NCBI GenBank assembly: GCA_018268935.1 | Contig: JAFDVS010000114.1 | Span: 62,001-126,000, forward strand | Length of the DNA stretch: 64,000 nucleotides | Reading direction: 5' to 3' | DNA from: Acidobacteriota bacterium | GTDB lineage: Bacteria; Acidobacteriota; Terriglobia; Bryobacterales; Bryobacteraceae | Part shown: piece by piece, positions 8,753 to 18,100 of the stretch | Position numbering within the stretch: the first letter of the stretch is position 1 | Layout of the letters: each line of letters begins with the position of its first letter | The notes under the pieces: generated by a model | Told to the model about the DNA's origin: nothing | Database searches by the model: none | Seen by the model: the letters and a program-made list of their open reading frames with translations, nothing else | Program-made: the position numbers and the translations under genes

Positions 8753-9358
8753 ATGCTGCGAGTCGCGTTAACCGGAGGCCTCGCGTCTGGTAAGAGTTTC
8801 GTCGGCAGAACCCTCGAACATCTCGGATGCTTCCTTCTTCAGGCCGACCTCCTCGGTCATCTCGTCCTCGAACCCGACGGCGAAGCCTATCCCGCCGTGG
8901 TCCACGAATTCGGCCCCACAATCTTGGATAATGAAAATAAGATTGACCGGAAGGCACTCGCCAAGCTGGTGTTTTCCAATCCGGAACGGCTCGAGGTCCT
9001 GAACCACCTCGTCCACCCGCCGGTCCGCGCTCGCACTGAGCGCCTGCTCGCTGAGTTCGCCGCCCGTGAACCGAACGGCATCGCTGTCGTTGAGGCGGCG
9101 ATTCACATCGAAACCGGCGGCCACCTCAACTACGACCGGCTCATCCTTGCCTGGTGCAGCCGTGAACAGCAGATCGAAAGGGCTATGCATCGCGACCATG
9201 CAACTCGTGAGGAAGTCGAAGCGCGACTGAGCCGCCAGATGCCTCTTGAAGAGAAACGAAAGCACGCACATTACGTCATTGATACTTCCGGCAGTAAGGA
9301 AGATACGGTGCGGCAAACTGAGGAAGTCTACCGGGAACTGCGGAGGATTGCACGATGA
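8753..9358 (+). CDS. coaE: Dephospho-CoA kinase CoaE
   Basis: CoaE phosphorylates the ribose 3'-OH of dephospho-CoA, the last step of coenzyme A synthesis. The 201-residue protein has the P-loop GGLASGKS at residues 8-15, the conserved QADLLGH after the second strand (family DAD-like position), the HPPVR segment around residue 87, VVEAAIHIETG, and the lid arginine region ERAMHRDHATREEVEARLSRQ at 142-162. Length is normal for the family. The stop overlaps the start of the htrA-like gene (ATGA), giving a coaE-htrA-SGNH operon. Confidence 0.93.
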   Translation: MLRVALTGGLASGKSFVGRTLEHLGCFLLQADLLGHLVLEPDGEAYPAVVHEFGPTILDNENKIDRKALAKLVFSNPERLEVLNHLVHPPVRARTERLLAEFAAREPNGIAVVEAAIHIETGGHLNYDRLILAWCSREQQIERAMHRDHATREEVEARLSRQMPLEEKRKHAHYVIDTSGSKEDTVRQTEEVYRELRRIAR

Positions 9359-10506
9359 AATTTCGTACCCTTGTCTTGGCTCTACTGATTGCCGGCGGAT
9401 TTATCTGGGTCACCACTACCCGTAAATGGGATCCGCCCTCGTTCCTGCGAACCACAACAAGAGCCTCCGGTTCGCTTTGGAGCGGCCCGTCCGTCCAGGG
9501 CGCTGGCCTCAGTAGCGACGAACAGAACAACATCGACATCTACAAAACCGCGCATCACGCCACGGTCAACATCTCCAGCACCGTCTACCGCCGCGGCTGG
9601 TTCGGCCAGATCGTACCCGAACCCGGCACCGGTTCCGGCTTCCTCATCGATGGCGATGGCCGCATCCTTACGAATTATCACGTCGTCAGTGGACGCGCCC
9701 CCGAAGTTGTTGTCACCCTCCCAGACAAGACCCGCTACAAAGCCACTATCCTCGTCCGCGACCCCAGCAACGACCTCGCCCTCATCAAAATCCAACCCAA
9801 AGGCAAAGTCTCCTTCCTCCGTCTGGGTGACTCCGATAACCTCCAGGTTGGCCAGAAAGTCCTCGCCATTGGGAATCCCTTCGGCCTCGAAGGTACCCTC
9901 ACCACCGGCATCATCTCCTCCCTCGGACGCCAGCTCCGCGACGAAAACGAGCGCGTCCTTGAAGGCATGATCCAAACCGACGCCGCCATCAACCCCGGCA
10001 ACAGCGGTGGCCCCCTTCTCGACTCGCAAGGCAACGTCATCGGTATCAACACCGCCATCTACGGCCCCGGCGGCAACATCGGCATCGGCTTCGCCATGCC
10101 TGTCAATCGCGCCAAAAGCATGCTCGAAGACTTCCAGGCCGGCCGCAAGTTCGGCCGCCCCTGGCTCGGCGTCACCGTCCTCCCTGTCTTCGGCGACCTC
10201 GCCGAACTTCTCGAACTCCCCAAGGAAGGCGGCCTCTTGATTCAGGAAGTCGGCCAAGGCACTGGTGCCGACGAAGCAGGCCTCCGCGGAGCCCGTCGCT
10301 TCGTCATCGTCGGCAACACCGAAGTCGGCATCGGCGGCGACCTCATCATGGAACTCGACGGCCAGAAGGTCGACCGCGGCGACGCCCTCTCCCGTGCCCT
10401 CGCCCGCAAGCGCCCCGGTGATACGATGAACGTTACCATTTACCGCGCCGGACGCCAGACTACTGTCAAAGTCACCCTCGGTGAACGGCCAGAGGAACGA
10501 TACTAA
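9355..10506 (+). CDS. HtrA/DegP-type serine protease with one PDZ domain
   Basis: A membrane-anchored or exported S1C protease of 383 residues for envelope protein quality control. An N-terminal hydrophobic segment (residues 5-20) acts as signal or anchor. The chymotrypsin-like domain shows the triad His109 (LTNYHVV), Asp140 (DPSNDLALIKI) and Ser217 (NPGNSGGPL). A single PDZ domain occupies roughly residues 285-378. One PDZ and the N-terminal anchor fit the DegS/HtrA type rather than two-PDZ DegP. It is coupled to coaE upstream and three bases separate it from the next gene. Confidence 0.92.
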   Translation: MKFRTLVLALLIAGGFIWVTTTRKWDPPSFLRTTTRASGSLWSGPSVQGAGLSSDEQNNIDIYKTAHHATVNISSTVYRRGWFGQIVPEPGTGSGFLIDGDGRILTNYHVVSGRAPEVVVTLPDKTRYKATILVRDPSNDLALIKIQPKGKVSFLRLGDSDNLQVGQKVLAIGNPFGLEGTLTTGIISSLGRQLRDENERVLEGMIQTDAAINPGNSGGPLLDSQGNVIGINTAIYGPGGNIGIGFAMPVNRAKSMLEDFQAGRKFGRPWLGVTVLPVFGDLAELLELPKEGGLLIQEVGQGTGADEAGLRGARRFVIVGNTEVGIGGDLIMELDGQKVDRGDALSRALARKRPGDTMNVTIYRAGRQTTVKVTLGERPEERY

Positions 10507-10509
10507 ACC

Positions 10510-11247
10510 ATGCTTCTCAGAACCTTGCTCCTGGCCCTTGGCGCTACCCTTTGCTGGGGCCAGGCCCCTTCCGCCGACGATATCGCCAAGATGCGCAAGC
10601 AGCTCGAACTCAACGAGCGCCGCCTCAAGGATTGGCCCGCCCTCAACCGCTACCGCGCCGACAACGCCAAAGTCGCCCCCGCCGCGGCAGGCGAAGAGCG
10701 CGTCGTCTTCATGGGCGACTCCATCACCGACGGCTGGGGCAAACGCTACGGTAAGTTCTTCCCCGGCAAGCCTTACATCAATCGCGGCATCGGCGGCCAA
10801 ACCACACCCCAGATGCTCCTTCGGTTCCGCTCCGACGTCCTCGCCCACAAGCCCAAGGCCGTCGTCATCCTCGCCGGAACCAATGACATCGCCGGCAACA
10901 CCGGACCCATGACCCTCGAAGACATCGAAGGCAACCTCGCCACCATGTCAGAACTCGCCAAGCTCCATGGCATCAAGGTTATTCTCTCCGCCGTGCTCCC
11001 CACCTGCGACTACATTCGCAACCAGTCCGAGCGCCGCCCCAACGACAAAATCATCGCCCTCAACGCCTGGATTAAGGATTACGCCGCCAAAAACGGTCAC
11101 ACTTACCTCGACTACTTCACCCCCATGCTCGACGACAAAGGCGCCCTAAAACAGGAACTCACCTACGACGGCCTCCACCCCAACGACGCCGGCTACAACG
11201 TGATGGTCCCCCTCGCCCTCAAAGCGATCGAATCCACCTTGAATTGA
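10510..11247 (+). CDS. Secreted SGNH/GDSL-family hydrolase
   Basis: A 245-residue protein with a signal peptide (MLLRTLLLALGATLCWG) and the four SGNH blocks: GDSITDGWG around residue 69, the glycine in NRGIGGQ, the asparagine in GTNDIAGN, and the C-terminal catalytic dyad in YDGLHPNDAGY. The fold supports esterase, lipase or carbohydrate-esterase activity in the periplasm or outside. The GDSITDGW/GLHPN combination resembles acetylhydrolase and rhamnogalacturonan-esterase-like members, but substrate cannot be fixed. It is last in the coaE-htrA-SGNH run and is followed by a compact hairpin. Confidence 0.88.
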   Translation: MLLRTLLLALGATLCWGQAPSADDIAKMRKQLELNERRLKDWPALNRYRADNAKVAPAAAGEERVVFMGDSITDGWGKRYGKFFPGKPYINRGIGGQTTPQMLLRFRSDVLAHKPKAVVILAGTNDIAGNTGPMTLEDIEGNLATMSELAKLHGIKVILSAVLPTCDYIRNQSERRPNDKIIALNAWIKDYAAKNGHTYLDYFTPMLDDKGALKQELTYDGLHPNDAGYNVMVPLALKAIESTLN

Positions 11248-11256
11248 TAGGGTTGA

Positions 11257-11276
11257 CAGGCCTCACACGAGGCCTG
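11257..11276 (+). terminator. Compact hairpin after the SGNH hydrolase gene
   Basis: An 8-base inverted repeat (CAGGCCTC / GAGGCCTG) with a 4-base ACAC loop begins 10 bases after the stop codon. There is no T tract, so it may be a Rho-dependent or stabilising 3' hairpin rather than an intrinsic terminator. Confidence 0.4.
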
Positions 11277-11338
11277 CACACCCAATTCGTTAGCCCCACT
11301 GCGCCAAAACACCCCTACCCAGTCCCCAATTCCCACTC

Positions 11339-11357
11339 TTTTACAACATTTTACAAC
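11339..11357 (+). repeat. Tandem TTTTACAAC direct repeats upstream of decahaem cytochrome
   Basis: Two exact copies of TTTTACAAC begin at 11339 and 11349, exactly 10 bases (one helical turn) apart, within an otherwise G-poor intergenic stretch. They lie about 85-100 bases before the proposed ATG of the decahaem cytochrome gene. The phasing is what a tandem activator or response-regulator site would show. No binding protein can be named from sequence. Confidence 0.35.
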
Positions 11358-11440
11358 CCCATCTGCTCTGGTCACCCAATTGCATGCCCCAAAACCGAGT
11401 CTTGATGTTCCGACCCCTCCCATTCCGGACCATACTTCAT

Positions 11441-13372
11441 ATGAAACCCAAATCCTATTTCAAGGGAATCCTGGTCATCCTTGGCATCGTCCTTGTCGCG
11501 GCAGCCTTGGTGGCCGGCGCCAGTAAAGCCACATTTACTTCCACCGAGAAGGCCGCCTATGCGGACGAACGGACCGTAAACTTCGTTCGCCCTGGCTTGG
11601 TCATGAAAGTGACTAAGGCCGAAATCGCCGCCGACAATACCATCCGTGCCTGGATCAAACTCACCGATCCCCAAGGCCTCCCCCTTGATCGCCTCGGTAT
11701 TGATACACCGGGTGTCATAACCCTCAGCTTCCTCGTCGCCTACATCCCCGCCAACGCCACCCAGTACGTCTCTTACATCACCCGTCAACGTACCTCTGGA
11801 GCTAACACCGCCACTCAGGCCACCGGCGAAAACACCGGCACCTGGCAGAAAGTGGCTGAAGGCGAGTACCTGTATACGTTCGCGGCCAAAGCCCCATCCA
11901 CCATCGACCGGACCCTCACCCACACCATCGGCATCTACGGATCACGCAACCTTACTGAGTTTGACCTCGGCACCAACCGCGGAGACGCTTGGCTCGACTT
12001 TGTCCCCAACGGCTCCGCCGTCACCAAGGTCCGCGACGTCGTCCGTACCGCCAGCTGCAACAAGTGCCACGACCAGCTCGCCTTTCACGGTGGCAACCGC
12101 CGCAGCGTCCTCATCTGCAACATGTGCCACACTCCGCAAAGCACTGACCCCGCCAGCGGTAACACCATCGACATGAAAGTCATGGTCCACAAGATTCACA
12201 TGGGCAGTTCGCTCCCCAGCGTCGTCGCCAAGGGCCGCTACTTCATCGGAAACGCCGATTACTCCACCATCGTCAACCCCTCGCCTGTCATGGATTGCGG
12301 CGCCTGCCATGAAGCTCAAAGCAAGACCGGCGCTACCCAAGCCAACAACCACCTCACCCAGCCCTCTCGCGCCGCCTGCGGTTCCTGCCACGACAATATC
12401 AACTGGACTACCGGCGAAAATCACCGCGCAGGTCCAGCCACCAACGACGATCGGTGCTCCAATTGCCACCGCGCCACCTCCGAGTCCGATTTCGACGCTT
12501 CGGTTTCCGGCGCCCACACCGTGCCCCAACGCTCCAACCTGCTCAAGGGCCTCCAAACAGACATCGTTGCTGCTGACAATATCGTCCCCGGCGGCAAGGC
12601 CGTGATCACGTTCACGATCAAAAACAACGCTGGTGAGCCCGTTCCCCCTGCTTCTCTCGGTACCATGCGCCTCTACATGGGTGGCCCCAACGTGGACGTC
12701 ACCAGCTACGTCCGCGAAGATGCCAAAGCCGCCACGGACCTTGGCAACGGCCGTTATCGTTACACTTTCACCGCGCCCATCCCTGACACGATGCGCGGCT
12801 CCATGCAGTTTGGCATCGAAGCCTATCGCACAGTTACACTCCTCGAAGGCACAGCCAAACAGCGCTCCGTCCGCGAGGCGGCCGTCTTTAAGGTGATCCC
12901 GGTAAGCGCCGATGGCAGCCCCACCCAGGCCCGCCGCGCCGTCGTTTCCACTGCGAAATGCCAAGCCTGCCACTCCCAATTCGGTTTCCATGGCGGCAAT
13001 CGCAACACGGTGGAAAGCTGTACGTTCTGCCACACGCCGAGCCTCTATGCGGAGGGCGAAAGCTGGAATTTCCCAACTTTCATTCACCGCTTCCATGAAG
13101 AGGCTCGCTACCCGGGTGTCCTCAGCAACTGCAACCAGTGCCACATTAACAATTCACAGTTCCTGCCGCTCCCGGATAGCCGCCTGCCAACGGTCACCGG
13201 ACAGGCGCCCACTACTACCATGCCGCCGATGAGCAACGCCTGCCTCTCGTGCCACAACACCGACACGGCGAAATCACACGCCGCTGCCAACACCAATCAA
13301 TACGGCGAAAGCTGCGCCGTCTGCCACGGCCCCAATAGCAGCTACAGTGTCGCCAAAGTTCACGCCCAGTAA
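11441..13372 (+). CDS. OmcA/MtrC-family decahaem c-type cytochrome
   Basis: The 643-residue exported protein carries exactly ten CxxCH haem-binding motifs in two groups of five: CNKCH, CNMCH, CGACH, CGSCH, CSNCH, then CQACH, CTFCH, CNQCH, CLSCH, CAVCH. Each group follows a beta-rich domain, the arrangement of OmcA/MtrC outer-surface cytochromes used for extracellular electron transfer. The ATG at 11441 is preferred over 11384 because it starts a hydrophobic export segment (residues 9-28). No lipobox Cys is present, unlike Shewanella MtrC. No MtrA- or MtrB-like partner is in the window, so its electron route is unknown. Haem attachment would need the Ccm operon at 22-29 kb. A strong terminator follows. 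Confidence 0.92.
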   Translation: MKPKSYFKGILVILGIVLVAAALVAGASKATFTSTEKAAYADERTVNFVRPGLVMKVTKAEIAADNTIRAWIKLTDPQGLPLDRLGIDTPGVITLSFLVAYIPANATQYVSYITRQRTSGANTATQATGENTGTWQKVAEGEYLYTFAAKAPSTIDRTLTHTIGIYGSRNLTEFDLGTNRGDAWLDFVPNGSAVTKVRDVVRTASCNKCHDQLAFHGGNRRSVLICNMCHTPQSTDPASGNTIDMKVMVHKIHMGSSLPSVVAKGRYFIGNADYSTIVNPSPVMDCGACHEAQSKTGATQANNHLTQPSRAACGSCHDNINWTTGENHRAGPATNDDRCSNCHRATSESDFDASVSGAHTVPQRSNLLKGLQTDIVAADNIVPGGKAVITFTIKNNAGEPVPPASLGTMRLYMGGPNVDVTSYVREDAKAATDLGNGRYRYTFTAPIPDTMRGSMQFGIEAYRTVTLLEGTAKQRSVREAAVFKVIPVSADGSPTQARRAVVSTAKCQACHSQFGFHGGNRNTVESCTFCHTPSLYAEGESWNFPTFIHRFHEEARYPGVLSNCNQCHINNSQFLPLPDSRLPTVTGQAPTTTMPPMSNACLSCHNTDTAKSHAAANTNQYGESCAVCHGPNSSYSVAKVHAQ

Positions 13373-13394
13373 CTACTCCTCTTTGATACTCCTC

Positions 13395-13428
13395 AGGGCA
13401 GCCCCTAAAAAAAGGGCTGCCCTTTTTT
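13395..13428 (+). terminator. Rho-independent terminator after decahaem cytochrome
   Basis: A perfect 10-base stem (AGGGCAGCCC / GGGCTGCCCT) with a 9-base A-rich loop is followed directly by a run of T. It starts 22 bases after the cytochrome stop codon. This is a textbook intrinsic terminator. Because the loop is A-rich and preceded by C, it could also function weakly on the other strand. Confidence 0.9.
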
Positions 13429-13450
13429 CGCTCCCGCTCATAATGAAACC

Positions 13451-15079
13451 ATGTTTACCCTGATCCTCCTCGCATCATCCGCACTTCTCGCGCAAGGCCA
13501 AACCTGGATCCCCCAAGCTTCCCACAATGCCAAACTTGCCTCCGAAGCATACAGCCGTTCCGGCCGTGTCCTCCACGCTTGGCTCAACCTCGCTGACCCC
13601 ACCACAGGCCTCCTCCCCCGCATGGAAAACAACCCCAACTGGGTCGTCCGCGACTCCGCCGCTGACCTCTACCCCTTCATGGTCATCGCCTCCCACTTCA
13701 CCGAACCCTACCTCTACCGCACCTCCATGCTCCACATCCTCCGCCAGGAGATGCTTCTAACCCGTCGCCTCGGCCATCTCAGTGACGATCTCCAACCCGG
13801 GAACAAAGGCTGGGTCCGCCCCAATCTCGATATCGATGAAGTCATCTTTGGCTCCTCCGAGTACATGAAGGATGGCCTCCTCCCCATTACCGAAATCCTC
13901 GGCGAAACTCCCTGGTACTGGCGCATGCGCGACATCGCCAACGACATGGTCGGCAAATCCCCCTACACCTGGAACGGCGCCAAACTCCCCGCCCAAACCG
14001 CCGAAATCAACGGCAACGCCCTCCAGGTCCTCGCCCGCATGAGCTGGAAAACCCGCGACCCCCGCTATATCTCCCAGCTCCTCCACATCGCCGACTTCTA
14101 CTTCCTCCATCAACTCGCCGCCACCAACTACCTGCCCGCCCACGAATGGGACATCAAAACCGATCAGCCCAAACGCGGTGTCTTCGTCTTCTCCGACCAC
14201 GGAAACGAAATCGTCGGCGGACTCACCGAAGCCTTCCTCTTCGCCAAAGCCCTCCGCCCCGAAAAGGCCACACAATGGGAGCCCGCCCTCAAAAAGCTCC
14301 TCGATCGAGTCCTCGAAACCGGCCGCAATAAAGACAGCGTTTGGGTCCATTCCGTTGATGTCGCCACCGGCAAAGTAGTCGACGCCCGCCATGCCCACTG
14401 CTGGGGCTACATGTTCAACGCCATCTACACCGGCTATCTCCTCACCGGCGAGGAGCGCTACCGCACAGCCGTCCAGCAGGCCATGGACTCCGTTGCTCGC
14501 AACCCCCACTATCTATTCGATGAGCAGGGAGCTGGCCGCAAGTGGGGCTCCAACGCCTACTCCGACAGCATCGAAGGCGCGCTCGTCCTCCTCAACCGCA
14601 TCCCCCACCCCGCCCTCGAAAAAGCCCTCGACGAAGCCATCGTGAAATTCTATTCCCGCCAGCGTGACAACGGCATCATCGAGTATTGGTACGGCGATGG
14701 CAACTTCATCCGCACGGCCATCATGTTCGCCTTCTACAAAACCCAAGGCACATTCCTCGCTCCTTACGATCCCCGCGTCCAACTCGGAGCAGTCCGTGAC
14801 GGCCAATCCGTCAACCTCCTCATCCAAGCCGATGCTCCCTGGCAAGGCCAACTTCGTTTCGATATCCCCCGCCACCGCGAGCACTGGAACATGGCCAGTA
14901 ATTACCCCCGCCTCAATGAGTGGCCCGAGTGGTTTACCGTTGAGCCCGGCCAAACCTACAACGTCTCCATCAACAACCAGCCCCCCAAACAATACTTTGG
15001 CTTCGAGCTCCGCACCGGCCTTCCTCTCACCATCCCCGCCGGCCAACGCACCACCATTCGTGTCACCCCGGGAGTATAG
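13451..15079 (+). CDS. Secreted six-hairpin glycosidase-like protein
   Basis: A 542-residue protein with a signal peptide (MFTLILLASSALLAQG). The body is alpha-helical, with repeated aromatic and acidic motifs (NPNWVVRDSAADLYPF, AHCWGYMFNAIYTGYL, GSNAYSDSIEGALVLLNR) that resemble the alpha/alpha-toroid fold of six-hairpin glycosidases and related lyases. The last 100 residues look beta-rich. I do not recognise a named family and cannot assign catalytic residues with confidence. It lies 78 bases upstream of the TonB-dependent receptor on the same strand. The pair would make sense as an extracellular glycan-processing enzyme with its uptake receptor. Confidence 0.6.
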   Translation: MFTLILLASSALLAQGQTWIPQASHNAKLASEAYSRSGRVLHAWLNLADPTTGLLPRMENNPNWVVRDSAADLYPFMVIASHFTEPYLYRTSMLHILRQEMLLTRRLGHLSDDLQPGNKGWVRPNLDIDEVIFGSSEYMKDGLLPITEILGETPWYWRMRDIANDMVGKSPYTWNGAKLPAQTAEINGNALQVLARMSWKTRDPRYISQLLHIADFYFLHQLAATNYLPAHEWDIKTDQPKRGVFVFSDHGNEIVGGLTEAFLFAKALRPEKATQWEPALKKLLDRVLETGRNKDSVWVHSVDVATGKVVDARHAHCWGYMFNAIYTGYLLTGEERYRTAVQQAMDSVARNPHYLFDEQGAGRKWGSNAYSDSIEGALVLLNRIPHPALEKALDEAIVKFYSRQRDNGIIEYWYGDGNFIRTAIMFAFYKTQGTFLAPYDPRVQLGAVRDGQSVNLLIQADAPWQGQLRFDIPRHREHWNMASNYPRLNEWPEWFTVEPGQTYNVSINNQPPKQYFGFELRTGLPLTIPAGQRTTIRVTPGV

Positions 15080-15095
15080 TAAAGGAATTACGTTC

Positions 15096-15120
15096 GCGCC
15101 GGATCTGGGAGGATCCGCGC
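15096..15120 (+). other. Imperfect hairpin in the leader of the TonB-receptor gene
   Basis: GCGCCGGATC and GATCCGCGC flank a six-base spacer, giving a stem with one bulged C between the six-hairpin gene and the receptor start. There is no T tract. It could protect or separate the downstream message from the upstream one. The support is limited to base pairing. Confidence 0.3.
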
Positions 15121-15157
15121 ACCCGCTATTTCAAAACTTCGCTTCAGGAGATTGCAC

Positions 15158-18100
15158 ATGTTCAAGGTTGTACTCCAGAGCTTCCTCGTAGCTGCTCTCC
15201 TTTCTCTAGCCCCTGCGGCAAATGCCCAGGTGCTCTATGGCTCCATCGTCGGCTCGGTCCAGGATCCCTCCGGTGCCATGGTCGTCGGCGCCGACATCAC
15301 CATTACCAGCAAAGACACCGGTGTCGTTCGTGAAACCAAATCCAACGAAGCTGGCCTTTATAGCTTCGCCAACGTCCAAGCCGGCACTTACGACCTCAAG
15401 GTTACTTCCCAAGGCTTCCGCACCGTCACCCGCACCGGCGTCATCGCCGCCATCAACGAAGTCACCCGTGTCGAACTCCGTCTCGAAGTCGGCGCCACCT
15501 CCGAACAGGTCACCGTCCAGGCCGCCGCCTCCGTCCTCCAAACCGACAAGGCCGATGTCCACGTCGAACTCACTTCCAAAGAAGTGATGGACATGCCGCT
15601 CGGCACCTATCGCAACTATCAGGCCCTCATTAACCTCGTCCCTGGCGCCACCCCCGGCGTCGAACAAAACTCCATCCAGGGAGCCCCTGCCCGCGCTCTC
15701 TCCACCAACATCAACGGCGTCAACCGCAACAGCAACATCACCCGCCTCGACGGAGCCGTCAACCTCTACCTCTGGCTCCCCCATCACACAGCCTACGTCG
15801 CTCCACAGGAAACCGTCGAAACCGTCAACGTCGCCACCAATAACTTCGACGCCGAACAAGGCATGGCGGGTGGCGCAGCCGTCACTGTCGTCACCAAGTC
15901 CGGCACCAACGAATTCCACGGCTCATTATTCGGCTACCACACAAACAACAAGCTCAAAGCCAAAAACCTCTTCTTCGTCGGCAACAAGCCGCGTTCCTCG
16001 CGCAATATGGACGGCGGCACCCTCGGCGGCCCCATCGTCAAAAACAAACTCTTCTTCTTCGGCGGCTGGGAAGGCATGTGGGAGCGTACCGAAGCTTCCA
16101 ACTTCTACACCGTCGGCACTCCGGAAGTGCGCGCCGGCAACTTCTCCAACACCAACACCTCCATCTTCGACCCCCTCACGGGCGATGCCACCGGCCGCGG
16201 ACGCACTCCCTTCGCCAACGCCACCATCCCCCTCGCCCGCCAGTCCTCCATTTCCCGCAAGATGCAGGACCTCGTCCCGCAACCCAACCTCTCTGGCAAT
16301 ACGAATAATTTGTTCGCCGCAGGCACGCAGAAGTTCGATCGCATCAACTATGACGCAAAAGTGAACTGGAACCGCACCGATCGCCACGCCCTCTTCGGCA
16401 AGTACAGCGCCATGACTGCCAACCCCAATTGCGCCTTTGCCCTCGGCGCAGCGGGCGGCCCCGCACTCTGCAGCGGCAGCGCCCCCGGCACGGCCACCAC
16501 ACTCACCCAAATCGCCACCATTGGCCATACCTACGCCCTTAGCTCCGGCATGGTCCTCGACGGCACCATCGGCTGGACCCGCATGCGTCAGGACGGGAAG
16601 AACCCCGACTTCGGCACCAACTTTGGCCTCGAAACCCTCGGTATCCCCGGAACCAACGGTTCCGACCCCCGCCAGAGCGGCATGCCCGCCTTCAACATCT
16701 CCGGATACACCCAACTCGGCAACGGCGATAATCCCCGCCCCAACACCTACCGCGACCAAAGCTTCACCGCCTCCAACAACATCGGTATCACCCGCTCCAA
16801 ACACGAATTCCGCTTCGGCAGCGACATCGTTCGCCACCAGTTGAATCACTGGCAGCCCGAACTCAATAACCCCCGTGGCGCATTCACTTTCTCCGGGGCC
16901 GAATCCGCCAACAATGGTGGCACGGCGCCCAATCAGTTCAACGGGTACGCTTCCTTCCTGCTCGGTGGCCCATCCACCATTGGCAAGAGTCTCCAGTACC
17001 TCACAATGAGCGGACGTGAGTGGCAGTTCGGCTTCTATGCCCGCGACCGCTGGCAGGTCAATCAGCGCCTCACTCTCTCCCTCGGCCTGCGCTATGAGTT
17101 CTATCCCCTCATGACTCGTGCGGACCGCGGCCTAGAACGCTGGGACCCCGCTACCAACCTCGTTCTCATAGGCCGCCGCGGCGGCAACCCCGATAACGTC
17201 GGCATCAACGTTTCGAAGAAGCTGTTCGCCCCACGCATAGGCTTTGCCTACCGCGCTTCCGATGCCACCGTCATTCGATCCGGTTACGGCATCACCTATT
17301 CACCCCTCCCATTCTCGCGTCCTCTTCGTGGCCCCTACCCCGCAACCATCTCCCAAACCTTCGTCAGCGCCAATTCCTTCATCCCCTACAACACACTTGC
17401 GCAAGGCATCCCCTTCTTCACCGGCCCCGACATCGACAAAGGTTCCTTTGAACTGCCACCCACCGTCGACAACCGCACCCCTTGGGGCGGCGACCTGAAA
17501 CGCGGCTACGTCCAATCCTGGAACTTCATCATCGAACGCCGCCTTCCCGGCGAATTCGTCGGCACCGTCGGCTACGTCGGCACCAACACTGTCCACCAAC
17601 TCGCCGACCTCGATATCAATGCAGCGGCCGTCGGCGCTGGCAACAACGGCCGTCCGCTCTTCGCTAAATTCCGTCGCACCGCATCTACCACCATGTGGGG
17701 AGGCTATCTCGGAGCCAACTACCACGCCTTCCAAACCAGCATCAATCGCCGCTTCAAGAACGGCTTCGTCATGCGCGGCGCCTATACCTGGTCCAAAGCC
17801 ATCAACGAAACCGATGAAGACGGCTGGGCCGGCGTGAGCTGGAACCATCCCGAAGTCTTCTACCGCAACCGCGCACGTGCAGGCTATGACCGCACTCACA
17901 TCCTCCAGATGGGCTGGGTCTACAACCTTCCCTTCGGTGCTGGCCAGAAATACGCCACCAACGGCATCGCCAAGCACATCCTCGGCGGCTGGCAGACCAA
18001 TGGCACTTTCAGCGCCTTCACCGGCGGACCTTTCGGCGTCGGCGCCGCCGGCGCGTCGCTCAATGCTCCCGGCAACAGCCAAACCGCCGATCAGGTGAAA

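Noticed and set aside
9382..10848. Long minus-strand open frame (488 codons) opposite htrA and the SGNH gene
   Set aside because: It is acidic and low-complexity (Ala, Gly, Asp, Glu, Val) and mirrors the strong third-position C bias of two well-supported plus-strand genes. No homology-like motif.
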